IMG/VR virus record: IMGVR_UViG_3300032282_004415
Location: 1 to 24,165 of that record
Length of the DNA: 24,165 bases
From: a virus
Reading direction: 5' to 3' (one strand)
The number at the start of each line of letters is the position of its first letter. The first letter of the stretch is position 1. Shown one piece after another: positions 1 to 7,617 of this stretch. Position numbers and translations under genes: made by a program. The notes below the pieces were generated by a model. It was not told the origin of the DNA, made no database searches, and worked only from the letters and a program-made list of their open reading frames with translations.

Positions 1-265
1 ATAGCTTATCAAGAACAACCTTGAGATCGTCTCTTGATGTTTTGCCTTTGAGCATATTGAGATAACGCTTTTGGTCTGCTGGGACTTCACCTTCACTTTG
101 GCGTGCAAGAAGTTTTAAAACAGCTTCGGCATTTCTGAGATTTGTAGAAGAAATTAGAGAAGCAGCTTGATCACGACGTTGTGTGCTGCGACCTTGTTGT
201 GCTGCTACTTGTTCATTAACTGCTTCACGAATAAGTGATTTAAGTGCGTTGACTGAAATTTTCAT
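1..265 (-). CDS. Hypothetical protein, 3' end outside the window
   Basis: About 88 codons are visible. The ATG at 265-263 follows the TGA of the upstream gene by one base, so it is the last visible member of the minus-strand operon that starts near 4076. The visible part is highly helical and charged, beginning MKISVNALKSLIREAVNEQV and continuing with Gln/Arg-rich and Lys/Leu-rich stretches; no enzyme motif is seen. The first 20 residues resemble the N-terminus of the SOD-like protein at 3075-4076 (MK[IL][ST] followed by an amphipathic helix), which may be a shared targeting or propeptide segment (inference). Function unknown. Confidence 0.75.
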   Translation of the reverse strand, partial: MKISVNALKSLIREAVNEQVAAQQGRSTQRRDQAASLISSTNLRNAEAVLKLLARQSEGEVPADQKRYLNMLKGKTSRDDLKVVLDKL

Positions 266-266
266 A

Positions 267-527
267 TCATTCTTCTGCTTTCTCTTCGCCTGCTGTTTCA
301 GCGGCTGCATTATTTCTATCTGTCCATCTACGTGAGAAGTAGAGAGTTGCGATTGGGGTAAAATAACTCATAGCTTCTGCACCAGAGAATTCTCTGATTT
401 GAATTCCGAATGCTTCTTCTACAATAGAGACAAGAAGCCATAGGGTAACTACGGTAAATGCTATAATCATCATGGTAAATGATGCAGATGGTCTACCGTC
501 TGATTGTTTTAAAAGAGGAACTTTCAT
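267..527 (-). CDS. Small membrane protein, holin-like
   Basis: An 86-residue protein. It starts at ATG 527 behind an AAGGA ribosome site. A long hydrophobic segment at about residues 17-40 and a shorter one at about 54-66 (ending YFSRRW) suggest two membrane passes; the tail is Glu/Ala-rich and charged. It lies directly downstream of two spanin-like genes, so a role in lysis as a holin or accessory membrane protein is plausible. That rests on size, topology and neighbours only. No endolysin gene is visible in the window. It could instead be a small virion membrane protein. Confidence 0.7.
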   Translation of the reverse strand: MKVPLLKQSDGRPSASFTMMIIAFTVVTLWLLVSIVEEAFGIQIREFSGAEAMSYFTPIATLYFSRRWTDRNNAAAETAGEEKAEE

Positions 528-549
528 ATTAATCCTTGCCTATTAAGTA

Positions 550-1125
550 TTAATTAGCGGCAATAAATCCCATGAGGAAGCCGCCAATAACGCCAATAAG
601 TAAACCACCAGCACCAACTAATACAGCTTCCCATGGAAATTCTGAACCACGATTAATAACTCTTTCGTTTAATCTCATTAGTCTGGCAATCTCGTTATCT
701 CTCCCTTGTATAACAAGACGGAAACGAGCACGATCTGAATTGATCTGAAGTCTTAACTCTTCTGTTTCTGTATGTAAGCGCAAACCAAATCCAGTTCTCA
801 TACTTTCCATAGAAGCTGCTACACGTTGCTGATATGCTTCTAGTTCAGCTATAATATAAGCCGCTTGTTCATTTGAAAAGAAAACACCTGGATATGGTGC
901 TCTAAACTCTTGATTTAATGTTAACTCAACTGGAAGTGGAGTAGGAGTAGGACTAGGCTCTACCGCAGGCACTACAACGGCTTCTACAGGGGCTAACTCA
1001 ACAGCAGGCATATCTGGGAAGCCTTGATCATCTACAGCAGTTGTAGAGGCTCCTGGGAGGTTTCCTGTAGTGCAGCCGGTTATTATAGAAACCAATAATA
1101 TTGAAGATATTAGTTTTTTAATCAT
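550..1125 (-). CDS. Lipoprotein with C-terminal membrane segment, candidate spanin
   Basis: A 191-residue protein. The N-terminus is a lipoprotein signal (MIKK, hydrophobic stretch, ITGC) with the lipidated Cys at residue 18. A Pro/Val/Glu-rich linker (about 35-70) follows, then a charged helical region (about 93-160) and a C-terminal hydrophobic Gly-rich segment (about 167-189). A lipobox plus a C-terminal transmembrane segment is the topology known for unimolecular spanins such as phage T1 gp11, which tether the outer to the inner membrane and disrupt the outer membrane at lysis. Its ATG overlaps the stop of the upstream coiled-coil membrane gene (ATGA), so translation is probably coupled. 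The spanin role is inferred from topology and context. Confidence 0.75.
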   Translation of the reverse strand: MIKKLISSILLVSIITGCTTGNLPGASTTAVDDQGFPDMPAVELAPVEAVVVPAVEPSPTPTPLPVELTLNQEFRAPYPGVFFSNEQAAYIIAELEAYQQRVAASMESMRTGFGLRLHTETEELRLQINSDRARFRLVIQGRDNEIARLMRLNERVINRGSEFPWEAVLVGAGGLLIGVIGGFLMGFIAAN

Positions 1126-1541
1126 GGCGTAGCTCTTCTTCCAAATCCAAATGTGCTGTTGTAGCTATTAACCAATTCAGAAGGATTGTTTGCAAGGTCT
1201 GAAGTTCTGTTTGTTCGAGCTCTTCGTATACGGTCTATTTGATCTTGAAGATTGGAACGAACAGTTTCCATACGTTCTTCATAATCACGACGGAGAGCTT
1301 CACGTGCTTCTCTTTCAGCAACAACTGTTTTATTTAGATTATCTATAGTTTCATGATTTTCGTTTATTGAGTTGTTTTGTTCTTGCAACATTTCATTCAT
1401 CTCTGAGGCGTGTTGATTTACCTCAGATATTCTTTGAAAAATGAAAAAACCGGCTACCGCTACTCCTGCAATGAGGAGTAATGATAGCCAGTTGTTAATA
1501 AAAAATGACTTAACGATATTATTTGTGTTTGGTGTTTCCAT
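1122..1541 (-). CDS. N-anchored coiled-coil protein, i-spanin-like
   Basis: A 139-residue protein with one membrane segment at about residues 15-36 after a short polar N-terminus, then a long charged coiled coil (about 37-110, rich in Glu, Asn and Arg) and a polar tail. This is the topology of Rz-type inner-membrane spanins (N-in, C-out, coiled coil in the periplasm). The gene overlaps the lipoprotein gene by 4 nt (ATGA), the order expected of an Rz/Rz1 pair. The site upstream of ATG 1541 has no strong Shine-Dalgarno sequence, so coupling to the gene ending at 1543 is likely. The partner already has a C-terminal membrane segment of its own, so the division of labour is unclear. Confidence 0.75.
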   Translation of the reverse strand: METPNTNNIVKSFFINNWLSLLLIAGVAVAGFFIFQRISEVNQHASEMNEMLQEQNNSINENHETIDNLNKTVVAEREAREALRRDYEERMETVRSNLQDQIDRIRRARTNRTSDLANNPSELVNSYNSTFGFGRRATP

Positions 1542-1542
1542 A

Positions 1543-1899
1543 TCAGTTTAGATATTTCTTTGGTCCCTCGGAATCATTATCATCATCATCTTCATCTTTA
1601 ATATTATTGTCAATCATAGTGACTTTTTGGACAGCCTCAAACACGTGAGCGATTTCCTCTATTGTTGTATGTATTTCTCTAATAGCATCAGATTGGCGGC
1701 GTATAACTTCTGATTGAACTTCTATTTTTTGTGCAAGAAAGCCAATCACCTTTTCTAATGTTTTGATTTGATTTTGCAATGCTTGATTATCAAACTCCCT
1801 TAATCTCTTTGTTAACTCTTCAGAACTATCAGCCACAGTTATAATCTTTGTTTCTGTAGCTTCTTGCTTAACACCCAACAGCTTCTTTAATAGTTTCAT
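1543..1899 (-). CDS. Coiled-coil hypothetical protein
   Basis: A 118-residue protein starting at ATG 1899 behind a GAGGA ribosome site. The N-terminus is basic, residues about 30-95 form a heptad-like helical stretch (repeated Leu/Ile/Val spacing with Gln, Lys and Glu), and the C-terminus is strongly acidic with a run of Asp (DEDDDDND). There is no signal peptide, membrane segment or catalytic motif. It sits between an AT-hook-like gene and the lysis-like pair with 1-8 nt spacing, so it is co-transcribed with them. Function unknown; an oligomerising structural or scaffold role is possible. Confidence 0.7.
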   Translation of the reverse strand: MKLLKKLLGVKQEATETKIITVADSSEELTKRLREFDNQALQNQIKTLEKVIGFLAQKIEVQSEVIRRQSDAIREIHTTIEEIAHVFEAVQKVTMIDNNIKDEDDDDNDSEGPKKYLN

Positions 1900-1906
1900 A
1901 TAGTCC

Positions 1907-2206
1907 TCACTTCTGAAGTTTTTTATTTTCTTCTTCTATCATACGATATAGAGTTTCTGCATCAACGTGTTCTTCTTTGCCCTCCAATATTCTTTGTTTT
2001 TTATAACCAGTTGCTTCTTCTAATATCTCTACTAATCTTTGATCATTCACCGAGATTTGTTGAATGACATAACCCATGAATTGATGGGCGGTTAAACCAT
2101 GACGAAATAAAACCTTTTTAAAGTTTAACATTTCTTCCTTAGTGAACTTTAATTCTAGTAGTTCCTTTGGAAGAACCTTCTTTGGTCTACCCGGTCCTCT
2201 TTTCAT
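1907..2206 (-). CDS. Small protein with AT-hook-like N-terminus
   Basis: A 99-residue protein. It begins MKRGPGRPKKV, which contains the GRP core with flanking basic residues typical of AT-hook minor-groove binding segments. The rest is helical and charged and carries no recognised fold. The start ATG at 2206 lies 8 nt after GGAG. The stop is 3 nt from the gene before it in the operon. DNA binding is suggested only by the AT-hook-like stretch; it could also simply be a basic tail. Confidence 0.7.
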   Translation of the reverse strand: MKRGPGRPKKVLPKELLELKFTKEEMLNFKKVLFRHGLTAHQFMGYVIQQISVNDQRLVEILEEATGYKKQRILEGKEEHVDAETLYRMIEEENKKLQK

Positions 2207-2209
2207 TGA

Positions 2210-3073
2210 TCAATCTCCGCCACCTCCACCAAGTTGTCCACCTTCTCCACCTGCGTTGAAGGAATATGGTGTTGGATACTCGCCGCCTCCTGCTGTAGAA
2301 GTATACTCTGTATTTGTAGGATGTAATCCATAATTTTTTTCCATTATCTGAATAAACATCTTAGCTGTTCTTTCATCGTAATTGCTTCTAATGTATTCTT
2401 CAACACGATTGAGAATGATGGAACGTGGATTTAACAAAGCATCGTAGTTGTTGATTAGACGGGCAACGCTACGAGTAAAATCATTTAGATTAATCTTTGG
2501 AGTATTGACAACTGGTGGTCCTTCTGGTGGTGGACCACCGCCGCCAGCATCATCTCCACCGCCAGCATCTCCTTCATCTGGAGGAGGTTCATCGGCAGGG
2601 GGTTCATCTGGTGGTGCATCTTGCTCAGAAAGCAATGATTGTAACTTGCGTAGTTGACGTTCTTCTAAAGAAGAAGGAGAAGGTTGCTGCGCTAATGTTT
2701 CTGGAGGTGGAGCGGCTGCTGGATTTGCTCCAGGTCCAGGCATACCGGTTTGTGGGATGCTTTCTCTTTCATAACGAACAACATATTTGTCTACTACTTG
2801 ATCTAGAGAAACAATCTTTTGCGGAACAGGAGCAAAATCTGCCATTTGTTGTGGATATTGCGCTTGAACTACTTGTTCTTTTAAAACTAAATCCTTATTA
2901 CGAGCAACATATAGAACGTTATTAATACGAACATATGAATGTTGATTGTCAATAAGACGAACGTGTTCATATAGGGTTCCAGCAGGAACACTTACGGGAC
3001 GATTTGAGCGTGTGGTATAACCAAGCTTACCGCCGTGGCGAACCATTAATGCATTATTTTTTAACTTTTTCAT
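2210..3073 (-). CDS. Hypothetical protein with Pro/Gly/acidic linker
   Basis: A 287-residue protein starting at ATG 3073 behind GAGGA. Residues 1-85 look like a beta-rich domain (alternating hydrophobics with a VRINNVLYVARN stretch). Residues about 110-190 are low complexity, rich in Pro, Asp, Glu and Gly, and clearly a flexible linker. Residues about 190-255 are helical, and the tail is Gly-rich again. It is the second gene of the operon headed by the SOD-like gene. A modular protein with long disordered linkers suits a virion component, but no family is recognised. Reverse-strand readings over the linker are repeat-driven shadows. Confidence 0.75.
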   Translation of the reverse strand: MKKLKNNALMVRHGGKLGYTTRSNRPVSVPAGTLYEHVRLIDNQHSYVRINNVLYVARNKDLVLKEQVVQAQYPQQMADFAPVPQKIVSLDQVVDKYVVRYERESIPQTGMPGPGANPAAAPPPETLAQQPSPSSLEERQLRKLQSLLSEQDAPPDEPPADEPPPDEGDAGGGDDAGGGGPPPEGPPVVNTPKINLNDFTRSVARLINNYDALLNPRSIILNRVEEYIRSNYDERTAKMFIQIMEKNYGLHPTNTEYTSTAGGGEYPTPYSFNAGGEGGQLGGGGGD

Positions 3074-3074
3074 A

Positions 3075-4076
3075 TCATCCTCTTGTTTGAACGCCAGGTG
3101 CTTGTGTAGCTGGAGCTGCTGGTGCCGATGGGGAAAGTGGCGTTGTAGCTTGATTGCCCAATCCAGTTGTTACAGCTTTTTCTGCTGGTGGTTGAACTTG
3201 TGTAATTGGCACAGTTCCTGCTCTTTCAGCGGCGGCAGTAAGCATTGCATCTGGTCTTGGATTTGTAAGCGGCTCGATCTTGTAAATGAGATCAAGATTT
3301 GATTTCTCACATACAGCAATACGTGCCTCAATAACGTCCCAATTCAATTCTTTCATCATTGCGAAAAGATAAGCCTTTTTATCTAAGCTATAATCTTTAA
3401 AATAAGCGTGTTCCCACATATCCATAACAATTACTGGAACGCAACCAACTGGAATATCTTTGTCATGGCTATCAACTGTTACGTTCATGAATACATTACG
3501 ATAAGGTTCCCAGACTGTGATGCCCCAGCCATTACGGGATGCCATGCAAGCTGCCATGAAATCTTCTTGCCAAGCTTCAAAGGTGCCCCAATCTCTTGCT
3601 AGTCTCATATATGGAAGACTATCAACACGGATTTCACTATCAACATCTGAAATGTTTGCAAAATATAGTTCATGAAGCTTTACGCCATTGAAGTTATATG
3701 TTTCATCAACCTTTAATGAACGATATGAACTAGCGGTAGCTTTAACATCGCCTCTATCAGCAGCTATTAAACCGGTGGCTACCTTATTGAAGGCTTCTAC
3801 ATAACCCTTATAAAGCTTATCATGCGCTGTCTTTGCTGAATCAGAAAGCTTCTCAGTCTTCATCATGTGAGACTTTGGAATAAGAGTAAAACCTTCTTTA
3901 AGGGTTTTAACTGCATTTTTTGCTGCACTAGTAAGCAATTGTGCTACAGAAGACTTGGATGCTTCTGTTAGTTTTTTAGGTTGTTCTGGAGATAATCCTT
4001 TAGCTTCAAGAGTCTCTTTTACTGCTCTCTTAACTTCACCGTTTAAAAGGGCTTCTATTTCTTTTGTAAGTTTCAT
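3075..4076 (-). CDS. Fe/Mn superoxide dismutase-like protein
   Basis: A 333-residue protein. ATG 4076 is preferred over an upstream TTG (4094) because it has GAAGG nine bases upstream. Residues about 80-255 read as an Fe/Mn-SOD domain: LHELYFANI (135-141), a tryptophan-rich NGWGI (182-186), and the family signature VIVMDMWEHAYFKDY (215-229). By alignment to known SODs, His135, Asp219 and His223 match three of the four metal ligands. The first ligand, in the usual HHxKHH helix, appears replaced: residues 84-92 read AHDKLYKGY, with Ala84 at the ligand position and Leu88 at the gateway-His position. An N-terminal helical extension (1-75) and a Pro/Ala-rich tail (295-333) are absent from ordinary SODs of about 200 residues. 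The fold call is fairly firm; activity is doubtful. Confidence 0.8.
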   Translation of the reverse strand: MKLTKEIEALLNGEVKRAVKETLEAKGLSPEQPKKLTEASKSSVAQLLTSAAKNAVKTLKEGFTLIPKSHMMKTEKLSDSAKTAHDKLYKGYVEAFNKVATGLIAADRGDVKATASSYRSLKVDETYNFNGVKLHELYFANISDVDSEIRVDSLPYMRLARDWGTFEAWQEDFMAACMASRNGWGITVWEPYRNVFMNVTVDSHDKDIPVGCVPVIVMDMWEHAYFKDYSLDKKAYLFAMMKELNWDVIEARIAVCEKSNLDLIYKIEPLTNPRPDAMLTAAAERAGTVPITQVQPPAEKAVTTGLGNQATTPLSPSAPAAPATQAPGVQTRG

Positions 4077-4114
4077 GAATTCATACCTTCGCAATAATGT
4101 ATTCTTAATTAGAT

Positions 4115-4143
4115 AAGGCTGGAAAGATTACCCTTCCAGCCTT
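4115..4143 (-). terminator. Hairpin, possible terminator of the polymerase operon
   Basis: AAGGCTGGAA and TTCCAGCCTT form a 10-bp stem with a short loop in the gap between the 105-residue gene and the SOD-like gene. The T-tract on the minus strand is poor (TTATCTAATT), so termination may be partial. Confidence 0.5.
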
Positions 4144-4152
4144 AATTCTTTG

Positions 4153-4470
4153 TTATTCTTCTATTTTTGTTTCTATTGGCAAGAAATATTTTTCCCACTT
4201 ATCATTTGATATTGCTACCGTTCTGTCTCCATATAAACATATATGATATTCAGACGTTTTATCACTATCCCAATTAATAGACACAAATGGAGTTGTAAGC
4301 CGAGCCATTTCTAATTTTAATACCACTCCATCTGTCATTAGTTTCGTAACTGGGTCTGTATTAAAGTTTCTGAACCATTTACCTTCTTCGTTCTTTTCTA
4401 CATAATGAACTAAAACGCCTCTGCTGGAACTACCACTTATAGCTGTATAAGCACAGCGATATAATGTCAT
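4153..4470 (-). CDS. Hypothetical 105-residue protein
   Basis: It starts at ATG 4470, overlapping the stop of the polymerase C-terminal half (ATGA), so it is translationally coupled to it. The sequence is a mixed, probably beta-rich small domain with several aromatic residues (WFRNF, INWD, WEKYF) and no catalytic signature. It resembles other small soluble proteins of this window in size and composition. A hairpin follows it at 4115-4143. Function unknown; the coupling suggests only co-expression with replication genes. Confidence 0.65.
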   Translation of the reverse strand: MTLYRCAYTAISGSSSRGVLVHYVEKNEEGKWFRNFNTDPVTKLMTDGVVLKLEMARLTTPFVSINWDSDKTSEYHICLYGDRTVAISNDKWEKYFLPIETKIEE

Positions 4471-6710
4471 TTGCTAATAATCTCCAGGGTTCCAAAGAAT
4501 GTAGACAAGCCGAAATCACTCTTCTTGAACCTTCCAAGAATAAGACTGTTCTCGGGAATAATCTTATCTTTACCAGCCTTGAAGTTCCATACGAAGACCT
4601 CCATATCGGTGCAGGAAGCCCCGTAAATCTTCATTCGCATATATGCCTTACCTGTCTTCGTCTTGGCTTCTCGGGCGTTTTTAACAATGCACCAGACCCA
4701 TTGCTCGTCATCTTCCCAATCGTCAATAGAAGTAATGCCACTTGAACGGAAATATTCTGCAATCTCGGGCGTAACAATAAGATCAATATCTACAGTTCCA
4801 GATAGAGCACGACTGAACTCTACCTTTTCCTTCAAATCCCAATCTGGTAGCTCCTGTGCCTCCGCAATAATACGAGCAAGATCCTCCTTATGAGTCTTCT
4901 TCTTCTTACTTACTGCACGCTTAAGTTCGTCGCCCTTATCTACCAATACATGGTGAAGCTGACGATAGTTCTTAAACATCTTGCCTTCTCCTACAAATCC
5001 CAAGCTTTCAAATGCTTCAAGCTTGATTAGAGTAGACATTGCACGCTTATTAAACTTGGAATGACGCCATGTGTCATTAGGATTAAACAACAAATCCTCA
5101 AGACTGTTATAAGGGCGGAAATCATTAATCTCATTAAGAACCGTCATACCAACGTGCTTAAGAGAAGCGAATGAGGGAATAAGCTTTCCATCACGAATGG
5201 TATATTCCTTCTGAGATAGATTTACATCGGGCTTACCGATAGAGAAACCAAGTGCCTTAGCCTCAGATAGAGCAATAGCCTTTGGATCTTCCTTACCAGC
5301 TTGCTTGCCCTTCTCTGTGGCACAGTAATCAATATATGTGGTAATCCATTCCTCTGGATAGTAGGTTAGGAACCATGCACATTGATATGAAGTAATAGCG
5401 TAAGCAACAGCGTGGCTCTTATTGAATGAATAGGCTACGAACTTTTCCATTTCATCAAAGATGCTGTAGCTGATTTCCTTATCAATGTTATTTGTAGCAA
5501 GGCAGCGATTAGCAAAATCTTCACGCATTGCCTCACGTTCCTTTGCAGCCTTTTCCTTATTGGATAGATCCTTCTTGGTGAATGCCTTACGGACAGCATC
5601 GGTATCTTCAAGAGGAACACCAGCAAGCTTATGGTAGATTAGCTGTAGCTGCTCTTGGAAGACGATTAGACCTGACGTATCTGCCAATACCTCCTCCAAC
5701 AAAGGATGCTTATAAACAATCTTCTTGGGGTTCTTACGGTTATTCAAATATAGCTTGTCAGCACCGATACCAAGAGGACCGGGACGGAAAATAGAAGTAG
5801 CAATAGCAATATCTGTAATGCTATTAGGCTTCATTTCTGCCATGAACTTCTGAACGTTCTGCTGAACGAACTGGAAGATACCAGCATAACGGCTATCCCA
5901 ATAAACGTTCTTATATACCTTCATATCATCAAGAGCATTAACGTCTGGATGAAGATTATCATCAAACCACTTCTTGATCATATCAAAGGTAATATACTTG
6001 CGTAGAGGGTTAGTCTTACGAAGGATTTTACGGATACACTCCTCAAACATTCGGAGGGTTCCAAGACCGAGGATATCAAACTTAAGAAGCCCGAAATCTT
6101 CAAGGTGGCGTGCGTTAAGACCTTCTGGCCATGGAGTTTGAAGAACATCGCCGCTCTTAATGATTGGCATATTATCTCGTGGATTGCTGGTAATGATTAC
6201 ACCGCCAGCGTGGCGAGATACGTTTCGCATCTGCTTGAATAGAACACGAACTGTCTTTTCAAACTCTGGATACTTCTCCATCAACTCACGGAATGAAGGA
6301 GAGTTATTCTCAGCTTCTTCATAGGTAAGAACCCAGCCAGCACGATCAAATCCTGGCGTCTTCTTAGCCTCTGCAAGAGCTTCATTCTCAATCTTGCCGG
6401 TATACTTGTTAACTTCATCAAATGATAGACCAGCAAGACGAGCAACGTCCTTAATCAAACTGCGTAGCTGTAGCTGATTAAAGTTAGAAACTGAGATAAC
6501 GTTCTCTGTCCCGAAGTAATCGCCAATAAGCTTAACAGCCTTTTCACGATCACCGAAATCGCTATCAATATCCGGAAAGGAATTATGGGTCAATACATAA
6601 GTTCCATCAAGCTTATCACTAACAAAAAACGTATGATCTTGTTCAACTCCAATATCAATCAATTGGATTGATTGATCAAGAATTCTTTTGTTGATGCTTT
6701 TGATCTTCAT
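4467..6710 (-). CDS. dnaE: DNA polymerase III alpha, C-terminal half, with C-intein
   Basis: A 747-residue protein. Residues 1-43 are a C-terminal split-intein half: block F-like IDIGVEQDHTFFVS, block G ending YVLTHN, then the +1 residue Ser44. The extein starts SFPDIDSDF, which holds the first two catalytic aspartates (Asp47, Asp49). The palm/finger motifs GIFQF, SITDIAIA (third Asp) and FRPGPLG follow, then GLIVFQEQ, the SFNKSHAVAYA region, a helix-hairpin-helix-like stretch and a C-terminal OB-fold-like region. The known cyanobacterial split-DnaE intein site (before the SFNKSH equivalent) is uninterrupted here. The ATG at 6710 lies inside the nuclease gene and has no clear Shine-Dalgarno sequence. 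Activity requires trans-splicing with the protein of 7577-9430; the joined product would be about 1229 residues, near the usual DnaE length. Confidence 0.93.
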   Translation of the reverse strand: MKIKSINKRILDQSIQLIDIGVEQDHTFFVSDKLDGTYVLTHNSFPDIDSDFGDREKAVKLIGDYFGTENVISVSNFNQLQLRSLIKDVARLAGLSFDEVNKYTGKIENEALAEAKKTPGFDRAGWVLTYEEAENNSPSFRELMEKYPEFEKTVRVLFKQMRNVSRHAGGVIITSNPRDNMPIIKSGDVLQTPWPEGLNARHLEDFGLLKFDILGLGTLRMFEECIRKILRKTNPLRKYITFDMIKKWFDDNLHPDVNALDDMKVYKNVYWDSRYAGIFQFVQQNVQKFMAEMKPNSITDIAIATSIFRPGPLGIGADKLYLNNRKNPKKIVYKHPLLEEVLADTSGLIVFQEQLQLIYHKLAGVPLEDTDAVRKAFTKKDLSNKEKAAKEREAMREDFANRCLATNNIDKEISYSIFDEMEKFVAYSFNKSHAVAYAITSYQCAWFLTYYPEEWITTYIDYCATEKGKQAGKEDPKAIALSEAKALGFSIGKPDVNLSQKEYTIRDGKLIPSFASLKHVGMTVLNEINDFRPYNSLEDLLFNPNDTWRHSKFNKRAMSTLIKLEAFESLGFVGEGKMFKNYRQLHHVLVDKGDELKRAVSKKKKTHKEDLARIIAEAQELPDWDLKEKVEFSRALSGTVDIDLIVTPEIAEYFRSSGITSIDDWEDDEQWVWCIVKNAREAKTKTGKAYMRMKIYGASCTDMEVFVWNFKAGKDKIIPENSLILGRFKKSDFGLSTFFGTLEIISK
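6582..6710 (-). other. C-terminal split-intein half (43 codons)
   Basis: It encodes residues 1-43 of the polymerase C-terminal gene. The last residues are His-Asn followed by Ser as the first extein residue, as required for Asn cyclisation and ester exchange. Lysines here are a mix of AAA and AAG, and the stretch is more AT-rich than the extein that follows at 6581. Confidence 0.9.
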
Positions 6711-7617
6711 ATGTGATTATTAACTCTTTAGTTTTTTTATTTCGGTAATTTCTTTGTTCAAGATTTGGAATAGCTAACCAAAGATTAGCATATTTTAATG
6801 CATTTATAAACATTTTTTGAGTTATGACGAATATGTTTATATGTTGCAACATTGATGCTTTATCAAGATTTTTTGTCATTATTTTTGAAAAAGCAGAATT
6901 ATTTTTTTCTACTCCTTTTAGTTCCACATACGTATCAAATTCAGGTATATAAAAATCCGGAGTATATGCACCCTTATCTGTTATAAAGGTCTTTTTTTCA
7001 TATAGATATGAATATCCAATGTGCAATACAAATCTTGCAAAATCAGCCTCTAAAGCACTTTTGAAATAATCTTGAAGATTAATATCTTTACGATAACCTG
7101 TTCTGCCATTTAAATGGATTTTTATTTTTCCATTTGATTGATCAATATATTGACATTCACGACTACAACGTTGTAAATGATTATCTGATTTTTTTATTTC
7201 AAATGGTTTTGAACAAGTAATGCATATTTTTGTAATTCTTCCTGCTTTGTGAAAGCATTTTCTGGAACAGTAATGATCATTTAAATCACTTGGTTTGCCT
7301 TCAAATGCATTTCCGCAGTATTCGCATATACGTTTAAAGATTGAAACTTTTTTGCTTTCATTCTGACATTTTTTTGAACAATAAGAACGTTGTTGCGATG
7401 GATAACTAACAAAAACGTTTTCACATACCTTACAACAACGGTCTATTTTTCCCTCTTTCTTTTTTCTGCCAAATTCATTTTTACATTTATCATTACAATA
7501 TATACGTCTTAAAGTTCCAGTTGATCCGCTACCATTTTTTTCTGGAATTGGTATGAGGAATTCTGAACCGCAATTTTTACAGCATTTTGATAAGTTCATC
7601 TGTTTCTTGGATTGCAT
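6676..7617 (-). CDS. Zinc-finger PD-(D/E)XK homing-type endonuclease
   Basis: A 313-residue protein encoded between the two polymerase halves, overlapping the N-half by 41 nt and the C-half by 35 nt. The N-terminal half has four repeated zinc-binding modules, each C-x2-C then C-x3-C: Cys13/16/41/45, 62/65/80/84, 98/101/117/121 and 132/135/151/155. The C-terminal half has a PD-(D/E)XK nuclease signature: Glu190 in LEADFARF, Asp221 in YTPDFYIPE, and Glu232-x-Lys234 in YVELKG. Such a gene between split-intein halves is the 'fractured gene' layout, in which the nuclease spreads the element. It has AT-rich, AAA-rich codon use unlike the exteins. The start (ATG 7617 or 7599) is uncertain, as neither has a good ribosome site. 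It is not LAGLIDADG, HNH or GIY-YIG. Confidence 0.85.
   Translation of the reverse strand: MQSKKQMNLSKCCKNCGSEFLIPIPEKNGSGSTGTLRRIYCNDKCKNEFGRKKKEGKIDRCCKVCENVFVSYPSQQRSYCSKKCQNESKKVSIFKRICEYCGNAFEGKPSDLNDHYCSRKCFHKAGRITKICITCSKPFEIKKSDNHLQRCSRECQYIDQSNGKIKIHLNGRTGYRKDINLQDYFKSALEADFARFVLHIGYSYLYEKKTFITDKGAYTPDFYIPEFDTYVELKGVEKNNSAFSKIMTKNLDKASMLQHINIFVITQKMFINALKYANLWLAIPNLEQRNYRNKKTKELIITYEDQKHQQKNS

Noticed and set aside
2142-2925. Plus-strand ORFs opposite the 287-residue gene
   Set aside because: They are repeat-driven shadows of the Pro/Gly/acidic linker codons and have no ribosome sites.
4077-4094. TTG start for the SOD-like protein
   Set aside because: The GAAGG site lies between the TTG and the ATG at 4076, so only the ATG is served by it.
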